64,000 nt of DNA from NCBI GenBank assembly GCA_025331565.1, contig JAFREQ010000038.1, positions 868,001-932,000 of the forward strand, written 5' to 3'. Each line of letters starts with the position of its first letter. Position 1 is the first letter of the stretch. Both the position numbers and the translations under genes were made by a program. Positions 12,634-25,600 of the stretch are shown piece by piece. The notes beneath the pieces were generated by a model. That model searched no databases, had not been told where the DNA came from, and saw only the letters and a list, made by a program, of their open reading frames with translations. This DNA comes from Holacanthus passer (taxonomy: Eukaryota; Chordata; Actinopteri; Pomacanthidae).

Positions 12634-15244
12634 ATGCATGCCAGAATACTATTGAATTGGCCGCAAAACTCTAGACTTTCAACTCTGTACACATTCTATC
12701 AAAATTGATGTTAAACCTCCATGTGTAACCCTCTGAAAAGTATAGAACTGAGATACAGAGAACCATGAATGAGACAAGCTGAGATAGTAAAAGATATTGG
12801 TAAATGAAAGGATTTAATATACGGAGAGAGGAGGATCTAGAAGTAGATATGCTCATCCGGAGGTTAAGATCCCCAAAGGGGTCACAAGATAAATCTGAGG
12901 GCTCATGACACAAAATGATGTTTATAATAACTGACTGAAAGTAAAATGAAGAAAAGATCACTCTTTGTTTAAACAGGCTCCAACCAGTACATGAATGAAG
13001 CTGATGATGAGGGGTAGGCATCACATCATTTTAAGGGGTCACAAGCCAGAAAATTGATTGATTGAACTCATTCATCATGCATATTTGTTACGGTTTTTCT
13101 ATGCTAACTTTGAAATACTCCCTTGAATTAATGAAGAGTTAATAAATACAGAAAAGATGAGAATGAGTTTCTTGTTTCTAACCACAACCCAAGAGTGAAT
13201 ACATCAACAAATTATATTTACTGCGTAACTGATGAATTAGATAAAATGATTAATTAAATTCAATCCTCAAGTTCATCCACTATATGAAGATTGATAACAT
13301 GGGCCTGTAATCAATAAATTGGTTGTTGACTATATTAGACTTTCAAGTTACATGTGCAGCAAACTTGATTCTTGTTTTCTAGAATATATGGATGGACACT
13401 TTTCCTTTTTTAGATAACACAACAAAAACATACTTATTTTGAATATCAGCAAACATGTAAGGAGAATGAAAATATTTCAAGTTTTATACAAAGCATGTAT
13501 GAAGACTATAGGCTATTGTAATGTAATATGATGTATTCTCCACATTTTCATTTAATAATAGAAACTAAATAGAAACCATACTGAGCATTATCCTTCTTTT
13601 CCCCTCTCAGTGGTTGATGACAGGCAGACGACTGTGCAGTCTGTGAGGTCCTGCATGAGCTTTTGAACTTTGCCCCCATCACCGCTTCTTTATCTTACTC
13701 GCTGGATGGTGAATACATCTTTCATCTTCTGCAAAATGAATTCACAAATGTTTTATTCTTACAGAGCTCCACTTTGTCAAAAACACTTTACTGCATTTAG
13801 AGCATCAGACATGACACCAAGGCCTTTCTATTGTTCAATCCCCCTTTTAGTGTAAACCTCTGCATATCTTCATCCCCCCTCTCTGTCTCCCTCTGCTTCT
13901 CTTTCTTTGTCTCAATCTCTCACTATCCCCCATCTCTCTTTTCTTCTTTCTCTTTTTCTTCCTCTTTTCATCCACAGACCATCTGAACACTCCCCCTCCC
14001 ACCCTCCCCTCTCCTCCCTCACTTTCAGTAATTCCAGCGTTGCCTCTCTCGCTCACTCACGTAGCTCGGCCTAATCCAGCTCTGACCTCAATCCCGTGAT
14101 GTAACGGATCATGTGATGTGGGGAGAAAGGGAGAGAGAAATAGAAAAGAGAAGAGAGGAGAGAGAGAGAGAGAGAGAGGAACAGGGGACGTAAAGTGGGG
14201 AAACATAGTCTAATCCCCGATGCTGGAGCCACAGACCAATCACAAACTGATGGGGTGGGGAGGTCAGGGGGTGCCTCCATTAAGTTACAAAATATTAGTC
14301 AGACACACACTGATGCGCTCACACACACACACACATACCAGCACACAGGCACAAACAAGCGCGCGCACACACCCCTTCTGGAAACAACAAGTCAACATGT
14401 TTGCTTCATCTCTGTGACTCACTGGCTATTTACATGCCAGTTTCTCTGCGTCCTGCTGACAACAAACACATCAACCAGTCTGTTTATCACTGACCACACT
14501 CACACAAATATTTACTGTGTGCCATTATATATTTATTATATTATGATCTCTATAGCTTTACATGAAAGGGCCCTGACAACACAGTGACCATACGGCTGAT
14601 GGTCTAAATATGATGAAAGTTGGTATAGACCTTCATAATATGCTGTATATTCTACAACATGAATAAGTAATGAAAGCTTATGTAAATCCATTTCTGACAC
14701 TTAAGAAAATCCACTACCCAAGTGATTTTATTTTACATCAAATATATGGTATTATGTCATAATTATAGATAGATAAAATAAGATAATATCTCATAATTTT
14801 GTCATAGTATTTCAAAAAAGACTTGCAATGGATTCTAGTCCTAGATGGTCCTAGTTTTGCGTATAGAGGAAATTTTCTTCCTTTCAGCTGAAATGTACTT
14901 ATGTTCTTTTATTAAGACCACTGCCATACACAATAATAATAATCATAATAATAATAAGAGTCTAATATTTTAGCATCTTTTCAGAAGGATGATTTTTTCA
15001 GTTTCACAGTGCATTTTCACACCATTACAACATCTAAGCTTCTCAACATTTAAAGAAATATTTGTTCAAGTAAACTGTATATTCTCAACAATCGAGGGGA
15101 AAATGGAAAAAGGGTAGAACCAGAATTTTAGAGCATGCTGAAATTTGTTTGGTGTTGATTTGTGTTTTTGCCTGTACCATGTGTGCCTCATGTAATGCTG
15201 TAATTGGTCATAAGAGGGAGCTGTAGAAAAACAGCACAGCACAG

Positions 15245-15270
15245 TGAGAGAGAGAGAGAGAGAGAGAGAC

Positions 15271-15320
<50 letters not shown>
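15245..15320. repeat. (GA)n microsatellite
   Basis: About 76 bases of GA dinucleotides interrupted once by CAAAC. Confidence 0.95.
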
Positions 15321-15324
<4 letters not shown>

Positions 15325-15659
15325 TGTCTGCACAGACCCTTGTATAGTCTCCTCTCCCTCCCCTTTTGTTTCTGGTAGCAGTGTGACTAGAGAAGCACAT
15401 GGCCTGCCAGACACAGGCCAGCACCACACACACGTACAGCACAGCAACACAACTCATAGCCATACACAGCAAGTGAGACTGATCTTTGGAGTGGCATGAA
15501 ATTAATCACATAGGTCCAGTCATGGTCTTTACTCAAAAAGTTTTGCTTATTGTTCCTTGTTCCTGTAATGAATGATTGAGCTTGACTGTGCGGATTGATG
15601 CACATACATGTATGAGGTTGACACTAGAAGGCTGTTTCCACCTTTATCTTGTGAGGGGG

Positions 15660-16900
15660 AAATAACAATAACTATAATAATAAACTTTATTTATATAGCA
15701 CTTTTCTTAACAAAGTTGTTCAAGATAAAGTACAATAAAACAAAAATGATAGTGCATAAAGAAAAAAAGAAATAAAAGAAAATTCAGACAGAAATAAAAG
15801 ATTGTTTAAAAGGAATGTTTTAAGAAGACATTTCAAAACAGTGATACAATTAGTAAGCCTAATTTCAGCAGGCAAGTCTTTCCAGTGTTTTGGGGCCTGA
15901 AATGCCTTTGTCACCAGTTGACCAGAAAGCCACCATCAGTTGATCTAAGGGGGCCCAGGTTCATAAGGGGTTTGTAGATGTTTGATATAACTAGGGGCCT
16001 GGTCAAAATGAATGGGAAGCCAATGCAGGAAGGCCATAATTGGAGTTATATGATCTTGTTTTCTAGCAGCAGCATTTTGAACCAATTGAAGCCTGAGTAA
16101 TACCTGTGTAGAGGGCGTTACAGAAATCTAGATGGGAAGAAGATAAAGGCATGGACACCTCTATTTAAATCCTCAAAGAATGAAAAGGATCCAGTTTTTG
16201 AAATTAACTTAAGTTGAAAGAAACATGACTGCACAACTTTCTTTACCTGGTCATCAAAACAAAGGCCAGAATGAAATGAAATGCCCAAATTTCTTGCAGT
16301 TGGCTTGATGTTATGTGATACGGCTCCAAGACTGCAGACTATATGACTGAAAGAATTGGCCAGCGCTAACAAGAGAAAAGATAAAACAACTTTCTTCAAC
16401 ACCTTAGATATGAAAGATAGTTTAGAAATAGGTTGTTAATTGCTTTCTATTAAAATGGGTTGTGCAATTGCATGTTTAAAATAAGAAGGAAAAATACCAG
16501 TGACCAAGCCACAGTTACTATTTGATAAGAGGCAAGAGGCTGACAGGGTCTTTGAAAAGTGTACAGGGAATAATATTGAGCTGGGAAGAGGATTTAATAT
16601 AAGTAACATTGGTCTCTAGAGGGAATTTGGCTGAAAAAGAGTTGCACAGTTTGAGGAGAGGACAGATAGGCCACACAGGTCTGAAACAATCAGACTCTTA
16701 ATATAGTTCACTTTTTAACAAAATCCTTCCACAATTCTTCAGTTAATTCAGTGCTGAGTTCAGTAGTACAGGTGAACAGAATCGATAGCCTGAAATAAGA
16801 TTTCGGAGTATGGGAATTTTTGGAAATCAAACTGGAGAAATCTGATCTATCCTCTTTCACAGCACTCTGAAAGTTAATCATGTGACCCATAATTCATACA
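15660..16900 (-). mobile_element. Degenerate LINE (L2/CR1-like non-LTR retrotransposon) fragment
   Basis: Read on the minus strand, broken frames match the reverse-transcriptase polyprotein of teleost L2-type LINEs in the expected order. Near 16890-16710 there is a block like DFSSLISKNSHTPKSYF. Near 16510-16470 comes GIFPSYFKHAIAQPIL, and near 16420 PISKLSFISKVLKKVV. At 16330-16200 is a block with NIKPTARNLGISFHS, and at 16120-16010 one with LQLVQNAAARK and ITPIMAFLHWLPIHF. The C-terminal block with HWKDLPAEIRL lies at 15900-15840. The 3' end, at low coordinates, shows AAACTTTATTTATATAGCAC and ATT-rich tail units. Stops and frameshifts are frequent. SKVLKKVV is joined almost directly to the LGAVSHNIKP block, so the catalytic YADD core is deleted and the copy is dead. 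It is also 5'-truncated, lacking the endonuclease. Confidence 0.8.
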
Positions 16901-18213
16901 GAATATACAGAATATAACAAAACACCCTGCATTGTCAGTGTTTCATACACACATACACACACACACACACACACACATATGAATAGCTACAGTTCTTGTT
17001 AAACAGTGTGTGTGGCTCCACTGGCCCTTGCAGTGTTGCTAGTTGACTACCAGGTTGTGCTAATGGCTAAACATGGTTAATCCCTGGGAGCAATTCCCGA
17101 CTCCCTCCACACCCCCACCCTCGGGTTCCCCAGCCCCCTACTCGCCATGTCTCTTTGTGCACTAGTACACTACATTAATCTCAGTGGTGTGCTCATCTAG
17201 TCTGAACCCACTCACCCCCCCCTGCCTCAGCCACTACTGTCCCATCATGACTACAACCCCACAAAAAAACACTCCCATGTCTTTCCTTATTTACTGCCAG
17301 TAATCCCTCCTGGACATTTCCTTCCACTTCCTCCTCACTCCTCAGAGACAGGTGAGGGTACATCCATCTTAATCTCAGTTTACTCAGTGCTGATGTTGAC
17401 TACCCAATAATCTTGTTTTTTATTAATGTCAACATAACATAGGTATCATCTTGTTCATGATGTCCATGTTGACTTTGTGTGGGTCTTCCAGGTTTTATCT
17501 ACTGTCAACATTGCCCTTCAGATTCATTTGGCACACACTTTTGTCAATATTAGTTCATGAATGCAGTGTCATTTGGAAACCTACTCTCATGTCTTATATT
17601 CCCAACAGCACAATAACTCTCTGATTCTCTTTTGACTAGCTTGGTTACTTGCTCTGAAACCATCATACACAACATGTAACCTTTTGCATTCTGGACCATA
17701 TACCATGTTATCGGTAGGTGTCACATCAGCAAAAGGCTTCCCATCAGCCTTAAGGCCTCAGTAGGCATCAAACAAAGTGCTAGTCGGATCTTCACACAAC
17801 ATCCTCAACCACACCCACCAACAGTGTTGAAGGTGGTAGTGGGGACTGTGTCCAAAAATTATGGCAACCAAAACCAAAACCGACAATCACACCCACAGAG
17901 TTTGACCTCTTGTCTCAGGCTCAATTTTTCATTCCTCACACTACTCTGTCACTTTTTGTGCAAGATCATGAATGTCTGCAAGGAGAGACTGTCAAAAGGT
18001 ATATGCTCATACAAATCTCAATCTGCATGATTCATTGCATGAACTGAGAACACAAATTAGTTTGTTTCAAGCCGACCCCAGCATTGAGATTGACAACATG
18101 TTTTGTAAGTTTTTGCTTAATGCTGTAATTTCCAGGTACTGTGTGTGAAAATGGAATAGTATTTTTTACAATGTTTGTATAATTACTTCTGTCCCTTTTT
18201 GTTTGTGCAACAG
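16901..18213. other. Intergenic sequence with small repeats
   Basis: No gene recognised. It contains a short (AC)n run at about 16952-16977 and C-rich stretches near 17100-17230. The first unit of an imperfect direct repeat pair lies here (about 17945-18035 versus 18188-18277); the second unit overlaps the exon-like segment that follows. Confidence 0.5.
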
Positions 18214-18351
18214 CATCAATGCCATTGAGGAGAGACTGTCTGAAATTGTGCCCACTTATACACATTTGTGTGATTCATCCTCTAACTCATCCCTTCTCTA
18301 TGTACAACGCCTTCAGGCGGCCATGTTTTCGATGCAGTTGGGTGACATACA
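18214..18351 (+). pseudogene. Exon-like remnant with splice-site-like borders
   Basis: A 138-base segment is preceded by a T-rich tract ending in CAG and followed by GTAAGA. It is open across 46 codons in one frame, beginning INAIEERLSEIVPTYTHLCD. The EERLSEIVPTYTHLCDSS stretch faintly recalls MADF/SANT-like domains that accompany some DNA transposons. I see no flanking exons with supporting similarity. A second, more decayed copy of its first half lies about 240 bases upstream at 17945-18035. A short open stretch at 18431-18507 (KAGVEDFKKTHNELND) follows but ends in a stop. The function is unknown and it may be chance or a transposon relic. Confidence 0.2.
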
Positions 18352-19841
18352 GTAAGATCTTGTTGGTTTGAATCATACTGAGGCCTTTATGAGACAGTTG
18401 CCTTCACCTGGGGCATGTTTGTGTTCACGCTAAAGCTGGAGTGGAAGATTTTAAGAAAACTCACAACGAGCTGAACGACACTGTGGTAATGTCAAGAGTG
18501 TCTTAGGTGGAATATGGTCTCCAGCTCCTGGTCTCACATGATGTCAACAGAGGAGATTGCTTGAACATTTACAGTTTAAGGTGTGTCTGGCTTCTAACTC
18601 TTTTTAACAGGCTTTATAGTCTACTTGTGTCTCCATCTATCTCAGTTCCTCCACCCCAACTGTACTAATAATTACAGTCTGGTTCAGCCATGAAAAGCAC
18701 TTCAGCGACTCCTCATTCCACCGAGTTTTGCGTTAACAACGACCCCCATCCATCCACCCACAATATACTGTACATCTGTCCCTCTTCCTTCTTCACCTTC
18801 TGTCCCTCCCTTCTCTATGTCTATAAACTCCCTCCCTTCCCAAAGACACCCACACACACACTGTACCAGTTGTGTACTAATCTGGGGTTGACCTCTCAAC
18901 CTGCCCCTACCCACTCTGCCCCCCAACACACACACACCCCTCTGTTTCTCTCTGTCTCTCTCTTCCTCAGCATCCATCCACCTCTCTCTTCCACCCACAC
19001 CCCGTCTCTCCTCACCCACGCTCCACCCGCTGCACCCCCACCCCCCACCCCCTCTACCAATCCCAGCACTGTGTTAATCTGGTGCTGGTCTGTCGGTCAG
19101 CACTTTGAGCGGCAGACAGACAGATTGGCTTTAATCCCCTGAGTGCCACAGATGGAGCGCCACTATGCAGACCTTGGGGAAGGCGAACGCACACTTGTAT
19201 ACACGCACACACACACACTCAAACACACATGGACAAAGACATTCAATCAGAAAAAATAACTATGCACATACCTCTTCAGATGCACAGTATGTACAGTCCA
19301 TTATATGCTCAGCAATTAGAGCAGCATATCGCTAATGAGTGGTCACATAATAATCTTACATGATGCTCCTCCACTGTCAGAGCACTCTGCACTCTGATGA
19401 ACAAAACAACAATGTACACATAAAAAAAGAATATGTTGATGTTAATTTTTCAACAGAGTAACTATAGGCCAGTTTTGCCGTATTTCACTCCTTTTGAATA
19501 AAAACTCCCAGTTTGCAAAATGAAGACTCAGTGAAAATGATATTTAAAGATTGTCTACACTATGAAAGATAATGTAATCATCATAATTCATAAAAATTAA
19601 TGCTTATTCAGAACAATACAAGCCTGACTCTCCCAGTCCCACATACCAAGCTTTTCTCACAGTGTTTGGGTCCAAATCCTGAAAGAAACAGTTCTTTGAT
19701 ATGCTGCCATGTAATCCTGCAGTTAGATTAGCTAAGGGTTAGCTGTTTTTATTCTAATCCAAAGAATGAAATTATTTCATGAATAATTATCTGGTTAACT
19801 GTGTGCACCCAGTTTTCACTGTAATCTGGGAAAATGTGCAT

Positions 19842-20052
19842 TTCTGGATAGAAGTGAGAAGGGAAGAGAAGAGAGGAGAAGAAAAAAGATGAAAAGAGAA
19901 GAGGAGATGGGACAAGAGACGAGACAATAATAAGAGAGAAGAGGGAAGAAGAGAGGTGAGAAGAGAAAAGATGTAAAGAGAGCAGAAAAAAGAGAAAAGA
20001 CAAAAGAGATGAGGAGAGAAAAGAAAAGAAAAGATGACAACAGAAGAGAAAA
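19842..20052. repeat. Polypurine (GARAA) tract
   Basis: About 210 bases of almost uninterrupted purines on the plus strand, made of diverged GAAGA/GAGAAAAGA units. Reading frames on the minus strand (SLLFSSL-type) are translations of this low-complexity DNA. Confidence 0.85.
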
Positions 20053-20559
20053 CATTAGATTATATGAATTATTCCATGATGGGCTAGTCTGTCCTTTACA
20101 ACATTTTCAGAGCAGATCCTCAGATTCATTCTCAGATCATATGTAATAAATGAAACACCTTTGTAATTAGAACAGCTAGACATATCCAGTGTGTAACTGC
20201 AGTGATCCCAACCTGGAGTACTTGTACTGTACTCAAAGGGGGAACATTGTGGTGTATATATGGTGGAAAATAGGAGAAAAATAAGTGGAAAATAAAATTG
20301 CTGCTGTGAGGCTGATCTTGTATTATAGTTCGCTTATGGTCACTCTGACAAAGGGATCGCTTGACTGTGGGTTTGTGCGTGCACATGAGTGCATGAGTAC
20401 ATGAGTGTACATGAGTGTGTGTGTGTGTGTCCATCCCACTGTAGCTGTGGTGCCCATTCAAAACAACAGGATTAAAGGCTGGTGTTTGATTAGATGTTTG
20501 TTTGTCTATTTGTGTTTCATTGTAATGAGAATAGCTGAGGCCACAGTGACATGAGTGAA

Positions 20560-20560
<1 letters not shown>

Positions 20561-20588
<28 letters not shown>
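20561..20588. repeat. (GT)14 microsatellite
   Basis: A pure GT run. The surrounding ATGAGTGAATG and TTTCATTGTAATGA segments also recur 50-150 bases upstream, suggesting local tandem duplication. Confidence 0.9.
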
Positions 20589-20590
<2 letters not shown>

Positions 20591-21235
20591 CATTGTAATG
20601 AATATGGCTGAGGGCATGGCTTTATCCCTTTTAATCAAGGAAGTAGAAGGATGAAATGAAACACTGATGAGGGGAATGATGTCAACCCAGAAAGGATAAT
20701 AATTGTAATGCTAGAGTCTCACGTCTCTGTGTATATTTGTGTTTATGTGTGTATGTATGAGTGTGTAAAAAATGGCACATTGCAAATTATAAAGAAAAAA
20801 CAGAAACCTGGGTAAAGAAATCATCTATGTATCTATTGTATCTTCAAGCAAATTATGTAATCTGTTAGAATTTGACTTAAATTTAATTTAGTTACTGATC
20901 AGACACGTAAATGAAGATGTTAATCATATTCGATTAGTAGAATAACAAAGGCGGGATGTGAAAAATACATGTAAATCTGTGTATGGTTAAGGAGGAAAGT
21001 GTGGTCACAGGAATGAACATTTCAGGACAAACAAATCTCATAGGACTGCACACAAATTCATTATAGTCTAATCTTTACAAATAGTATTAGACTAATGAAT
21101 TTGAATGTGTGCAGTTGTTGTTTTGTCATCCTCATTTACTCCAAGCTAAAGCACAATTTAACATCAGCAGCAGGGTCATTCCTCAGTATGGAGCTTTTAA
21201 GAGTTAATATTACCAACACAAACATGGTGTTTTAC

Positions 21236-21248
21236 TGCCATCTAGTGG
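21236..21248 (-). promoter_or_regulatory. Candidate CTCF binding site
   Basis: The minus strand reads CCACTAGATGGCA, a full match to the vertebrate CTCF core CCASYAGRKGGCR. CTCF binds such sites to organise chromatin loops and insulators. It lies about 2 kb beyond the 3' end of the first H3.3 gene, between the crx gene desert and the broadly expressed H3.3/nop53 cluster. Occupancy cannot be judged from sequence. Confidence 0.4.
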
Positions 21249-23089
21249 TGCAATTGACATCAACGTTAGATTATGGCTCACATGAGATTGATCTAAAGTG
21301 TGAAGGCCACAGAAGATACATGGAGTATTACAGAATGATGTATTGATACAGGATTATGGGTCATGTGTTTTGATAATCTGGGAGAGGTTGTTTATGGCAT
21401 GTAGACATGGGCAGGCTTGTTTTCTTTCAAGCCTCCAAATATTCAAAACTTGCTTACTGGTGTGGTCAGAATATAAAAATACTGCTTATATCAGTAGTAT
21501 TTTTTGTGCTAATTTTGCATTTCCTCAAAATTCATCTGAATTCAAATCCCAAATCATGTCATTAATGTTTCAGCTTCATTTTGTCATTTCTTGTTTGAAC
21601 TGACTTTACCTTGAATGAGGAACCATTTTCCATATTCTACATGGGACCAAAGTTATTTACCTCATCTTTGCCAGTGTCACCAAAACAAGCTGTTTTACAT
21701 GCATACAGGTAAAGAAACAGTGATATATGGCCCTTTTACTTTATATCACAAGCATCACCCTATTTTAACTTTTTTCTTACCTATAAATATCAGGGAGTGA
21801 GACAGGGAGTGTGTGTAACATCCATTTATTACCACCTTATATGACAAATCTGGAAATTACAAACATTGTTTAAATGAAACATTATCCTCAACATTTCAAA
21901 AAAAAAAAAAGAAAAAGAAAATCAAATTGAGCAAAAAAATAAAAATTAAGTTAAAAGGGTGACGAGTCAACCTGAGAAACGGTATACAGACGATCAACTG
22001 ATCTGGAGGAAAAAAAACAGAAGCAAAGGGGGGACGTATACAGAAAACATGACTGGTATTGTTTGTCATGTAACACTGATTTACAATACATTTTCACATT
22101 TTAATCAGTTATTTTGTTTTTTTAAAAAATCATTTGCACACTTTGAGAGCTTTTGGTTTTGGAGACCATTACAAACCTAGATGAACCTTTCATTACAAAA
22201 AGGTCCTTTATTTAAAAAAAATGAGCCACTGCTAAAAAAGTATCTCTGACACCATACTTGAGCTCTCAAGCTTTGGCTTTAAATACTTAGATGAAACCAA
22301 TTTGAACACCACAAAAACAGGTGAGGTTAAACTCTTCGGTCAGTTAGGAAAAGAGCATCTACAAGAAGATCCAACTTTGGTGCCAGAACGAGTCAGTAGC
22401 TTCACATTTCAGTAGAAAAAATCTGTTCAAATCTGTTTTTTTTTTAGTTTTTGTTCTCTGTATGTGTTTTAATCTGATTTATCCCCCCCGTCTCCATGTC
22501 ATCCACAAATAGTTTGAAGTGAAAAAAAATCCTGTGCATGAGACTTACTTGGAAGGAAAAAAATAACCCAAAACGACAAATGATAGCAATGATCAATATG
22601 GTAATCATAAATCAACTTCTCCAAAGATGCTGATGGATTGTATACAATTTGCTGTGGTGATCAGAGCCAACACTCATGCAGACACACACAGGGACAGAAT
22701 ATCCAGCCTCAGTCGTCATGTGAAGAGACCACCACATTGTCGTCTCCGCACACTTCGGAGCGGGGCTGGCAGAGGATAGAATGCAGGAGAAGAGGACCAG
22801 GTAAGTTCTTCTAGCACCCTGCTGCAGAAAAGAGACAAGAGTCCCCCAGCAGACAAATACCCATCCTCTCCTCCTGTCTGTCCCTCCCAAATTTGCATTG
22901 TTCTAGTCCATGTTTTTCCTTATTCGATCAACAAATCATCCTCTCCCCCACAGAGTGAGATTAGAAACAGTGCAAAGTAGGAGACGTGTGCTTGAGGAGA
23001 TCTCATCACCAAAGAGTCGGTACATGCACAAAAAGAGAGTACCCTAGAAGTCTGCTGCCGAGAGCACTAAGAAAAACACGACTATACAC
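21249..23089. other. Region downstream of the first H3.3 gene
   Basis: No gene recognised. The stretch 21820-22600 is AT-rich with A-runs and TTTATT (AATAAA on the minus strand) at several places, so part could be an extended H3.3 3'UTR. The simplest 3' end for that gene is the signal at 23090-23095. Confidence 0.4.
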
Positions 23090-23095
23090 TTTATT
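23090..23095 (-). terminator. Candidate polyadenylation signal of the first H3.3 gene
   Basis: AATAAA on the minus strand, about 145 bases after the stop codon. H3.3 mRNAs are polyadenylated, unlike replication-dependent histone mRNAs, and no histone stem-loop is visible here. Confidence 0.55.
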
Positions 23096-23239
23096 CATAA
23101 TATAATCAGTTTTCCTCTACACACTACTAACACAGGGAGGGAGACAGAGAGGGGGCAGGTGAGGGGCAGGGGGACGGAGAGACAGACCGGTGAAGGAAGG
23201 GCAGGAAGAGGTGAAAAGGAGAAAGACCATGAGGAGCCT

Positions 23240-24484
<1,245 letters not shown>

Positions 24485-24950
24485 TCACCTGAAGAAGATT
24501 GGCAAAAAGGAAAATTAATTCAGCAGCTTTGGTTTAGTTTGCACATGTTCCATAGTCAAGAGAGCTACCTTTAAGACTTCTTCTGATTTCCTGTACTTTC
24601 TTTGCGCTGTTTGCTAAAAAAAAATGCTTTACTGGCACCAGTAATGCAAACATGGCAACAAACAGAAAGTAAAATACTGCGTTCATTATTATAGGTTTAT
24701 ATGATCTGTTGGCTTGATACTTTGACACTTGAGGTGATATCATGATGTGCAAGACACTTCCTAAATAATGATTATTAGCCCTCCCAAAGGCACTTATGTT
24801 GTCAAACATGAGGATACATATTCTATAATATAGTTTTTAAATTAGTACAGGAAACTTGAATTAAGTTAACTTTTTGGCAAAGTAAACACTCAAGACATTC
24901 ACTATCACGATCAGCCCGACAAACATCAATCAAAGACGAACGACGATACT

Positions 24951-25028
24951 ATTGGCTGGTACACCAATACGCGTCCAAAAATATAACGTATGAACCAATC
25001 AGTACGCAGAGTCTTCAAAGTAGGCGGG
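24951..25028 (-). promoter_or_regulatory. CCAAT/GC-box cluster upstream of H3.3 copy A
   Basis: CCAAT pentamers occur at 24964-24968 and 24995-24999, and inverted as ATTGG at 24951-24955. A GGCGGG box follows at 25023-25028, and GC-rich DNA continues to about 25100. NF-Y-type CCAAT pairs are typical of histone promoters. The cluster is 480-530 bases upstream of the ATG but inside the predicted first intron if the untranslated exon starts near 25.5 kb. It may therefore be an alternative, proximal promoter. Confidence 0.45.
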
Positions 25029-25495
25029 CTCTACAGCTGCCTTCCACTGTTGCTGGGTCCGCCCACCGCGCTCTGATGATGGCGGCGGTTTGATGCGCAA
25101 ACGGGATAAAGACTCAGGGCAGAAGAGCAAAGGAGCAGCACATAAACAACTTCAATTTTACTAACAACCGCAAGTCCAGAGTACCGGGAAATGAGAGAAC
25201 AGCACAGGAGACACTTCAAGGAACTCATAGATAAGCATAGGAAAGCTGAACGGTCTCTCTCGGCCGCGTAGAACCGAGCTGAACCGGCGCATAATTTGAA
25301 ACCGAATTTCCCCTCATCTGAGCGGCTGCAGTAAAGACTGCTTTTCAGCGTCGCTTCGACAGCCCTGTTTGTTATTTTACCACACGACAAAAACACAGCT
25401 TTTTCACTCTCAAACGTGCCTACAAATAAAAGAAATTACAACTTAAAAATACAAAGTTGATTCACAAACACGGTGACATATTTCGAGAGGCTTAC

Positions 25496-25600
25496 CGAGA
25501 GGAAAAGTGAGTAGAAGTCGTGAGAAATGTTTCGCTTGTCTCTATTTTCTTCTTCGTATCCACAATGGGAAGCAGCGTCCAGCGGGAAAATGGCCGCCGC
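25496..25600 (-). other. Probable untranslated first exon of H3.3 copy A
   Basis: On the minus strand CTCTCG is followed by GTAAGC at 25495, a good splice donor matching the acceptor at 24488/24489. The upstream 100 bases are GC-rich and include a GCGGCCATTTTC element resembling a YY1 site, common at housekeeping start sites. The 5' end (about 25600) is a guess. Confidence 0.4.

Larger units (their letters stand above)
6476..15655. other. Gene-poor intergenic region downstream of crx
   Basis: No credible gene was found. Open frames are short and lack recognisable domains; the 116-residue frame at 7736-8086 is a hydrophobic, T-rich translation without similarity I recognise. The region has several microsatellites and pyrimidine-rich stretches (for example 11640-12010). 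In human the corresponding interval between NOP53 and CRX holds SELENOW and TPRX1; I see neither here. Conserved regulatory elements for crx could be present but cannot be recognised from one genome. Confidence 0.6.
18352..21235. other. Intergenic region with C-rich and purine-rich stretches
   Basis: No gene recognised. Pyrimidine- and CA-rich DNA (18760-19060) gives long low-complexity frames on both strands. A purine block and a GT microsatellite are listed separately. Confidence 0.55.

Noticed and set aside
6476..23000. SELENOW or TPRX1 orthologues, expected from human gene order
   Set aside because: No frame with their characteristic sequences was seen on either strand.
23096..23239. Histone 3' stem-loop after H3.3 copy A
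   Set aside because: No GGCTCTTTTCAGAGCC-type hairpin is present; the genes are intron-containing H3.3 genes expected to be polyadenylated.
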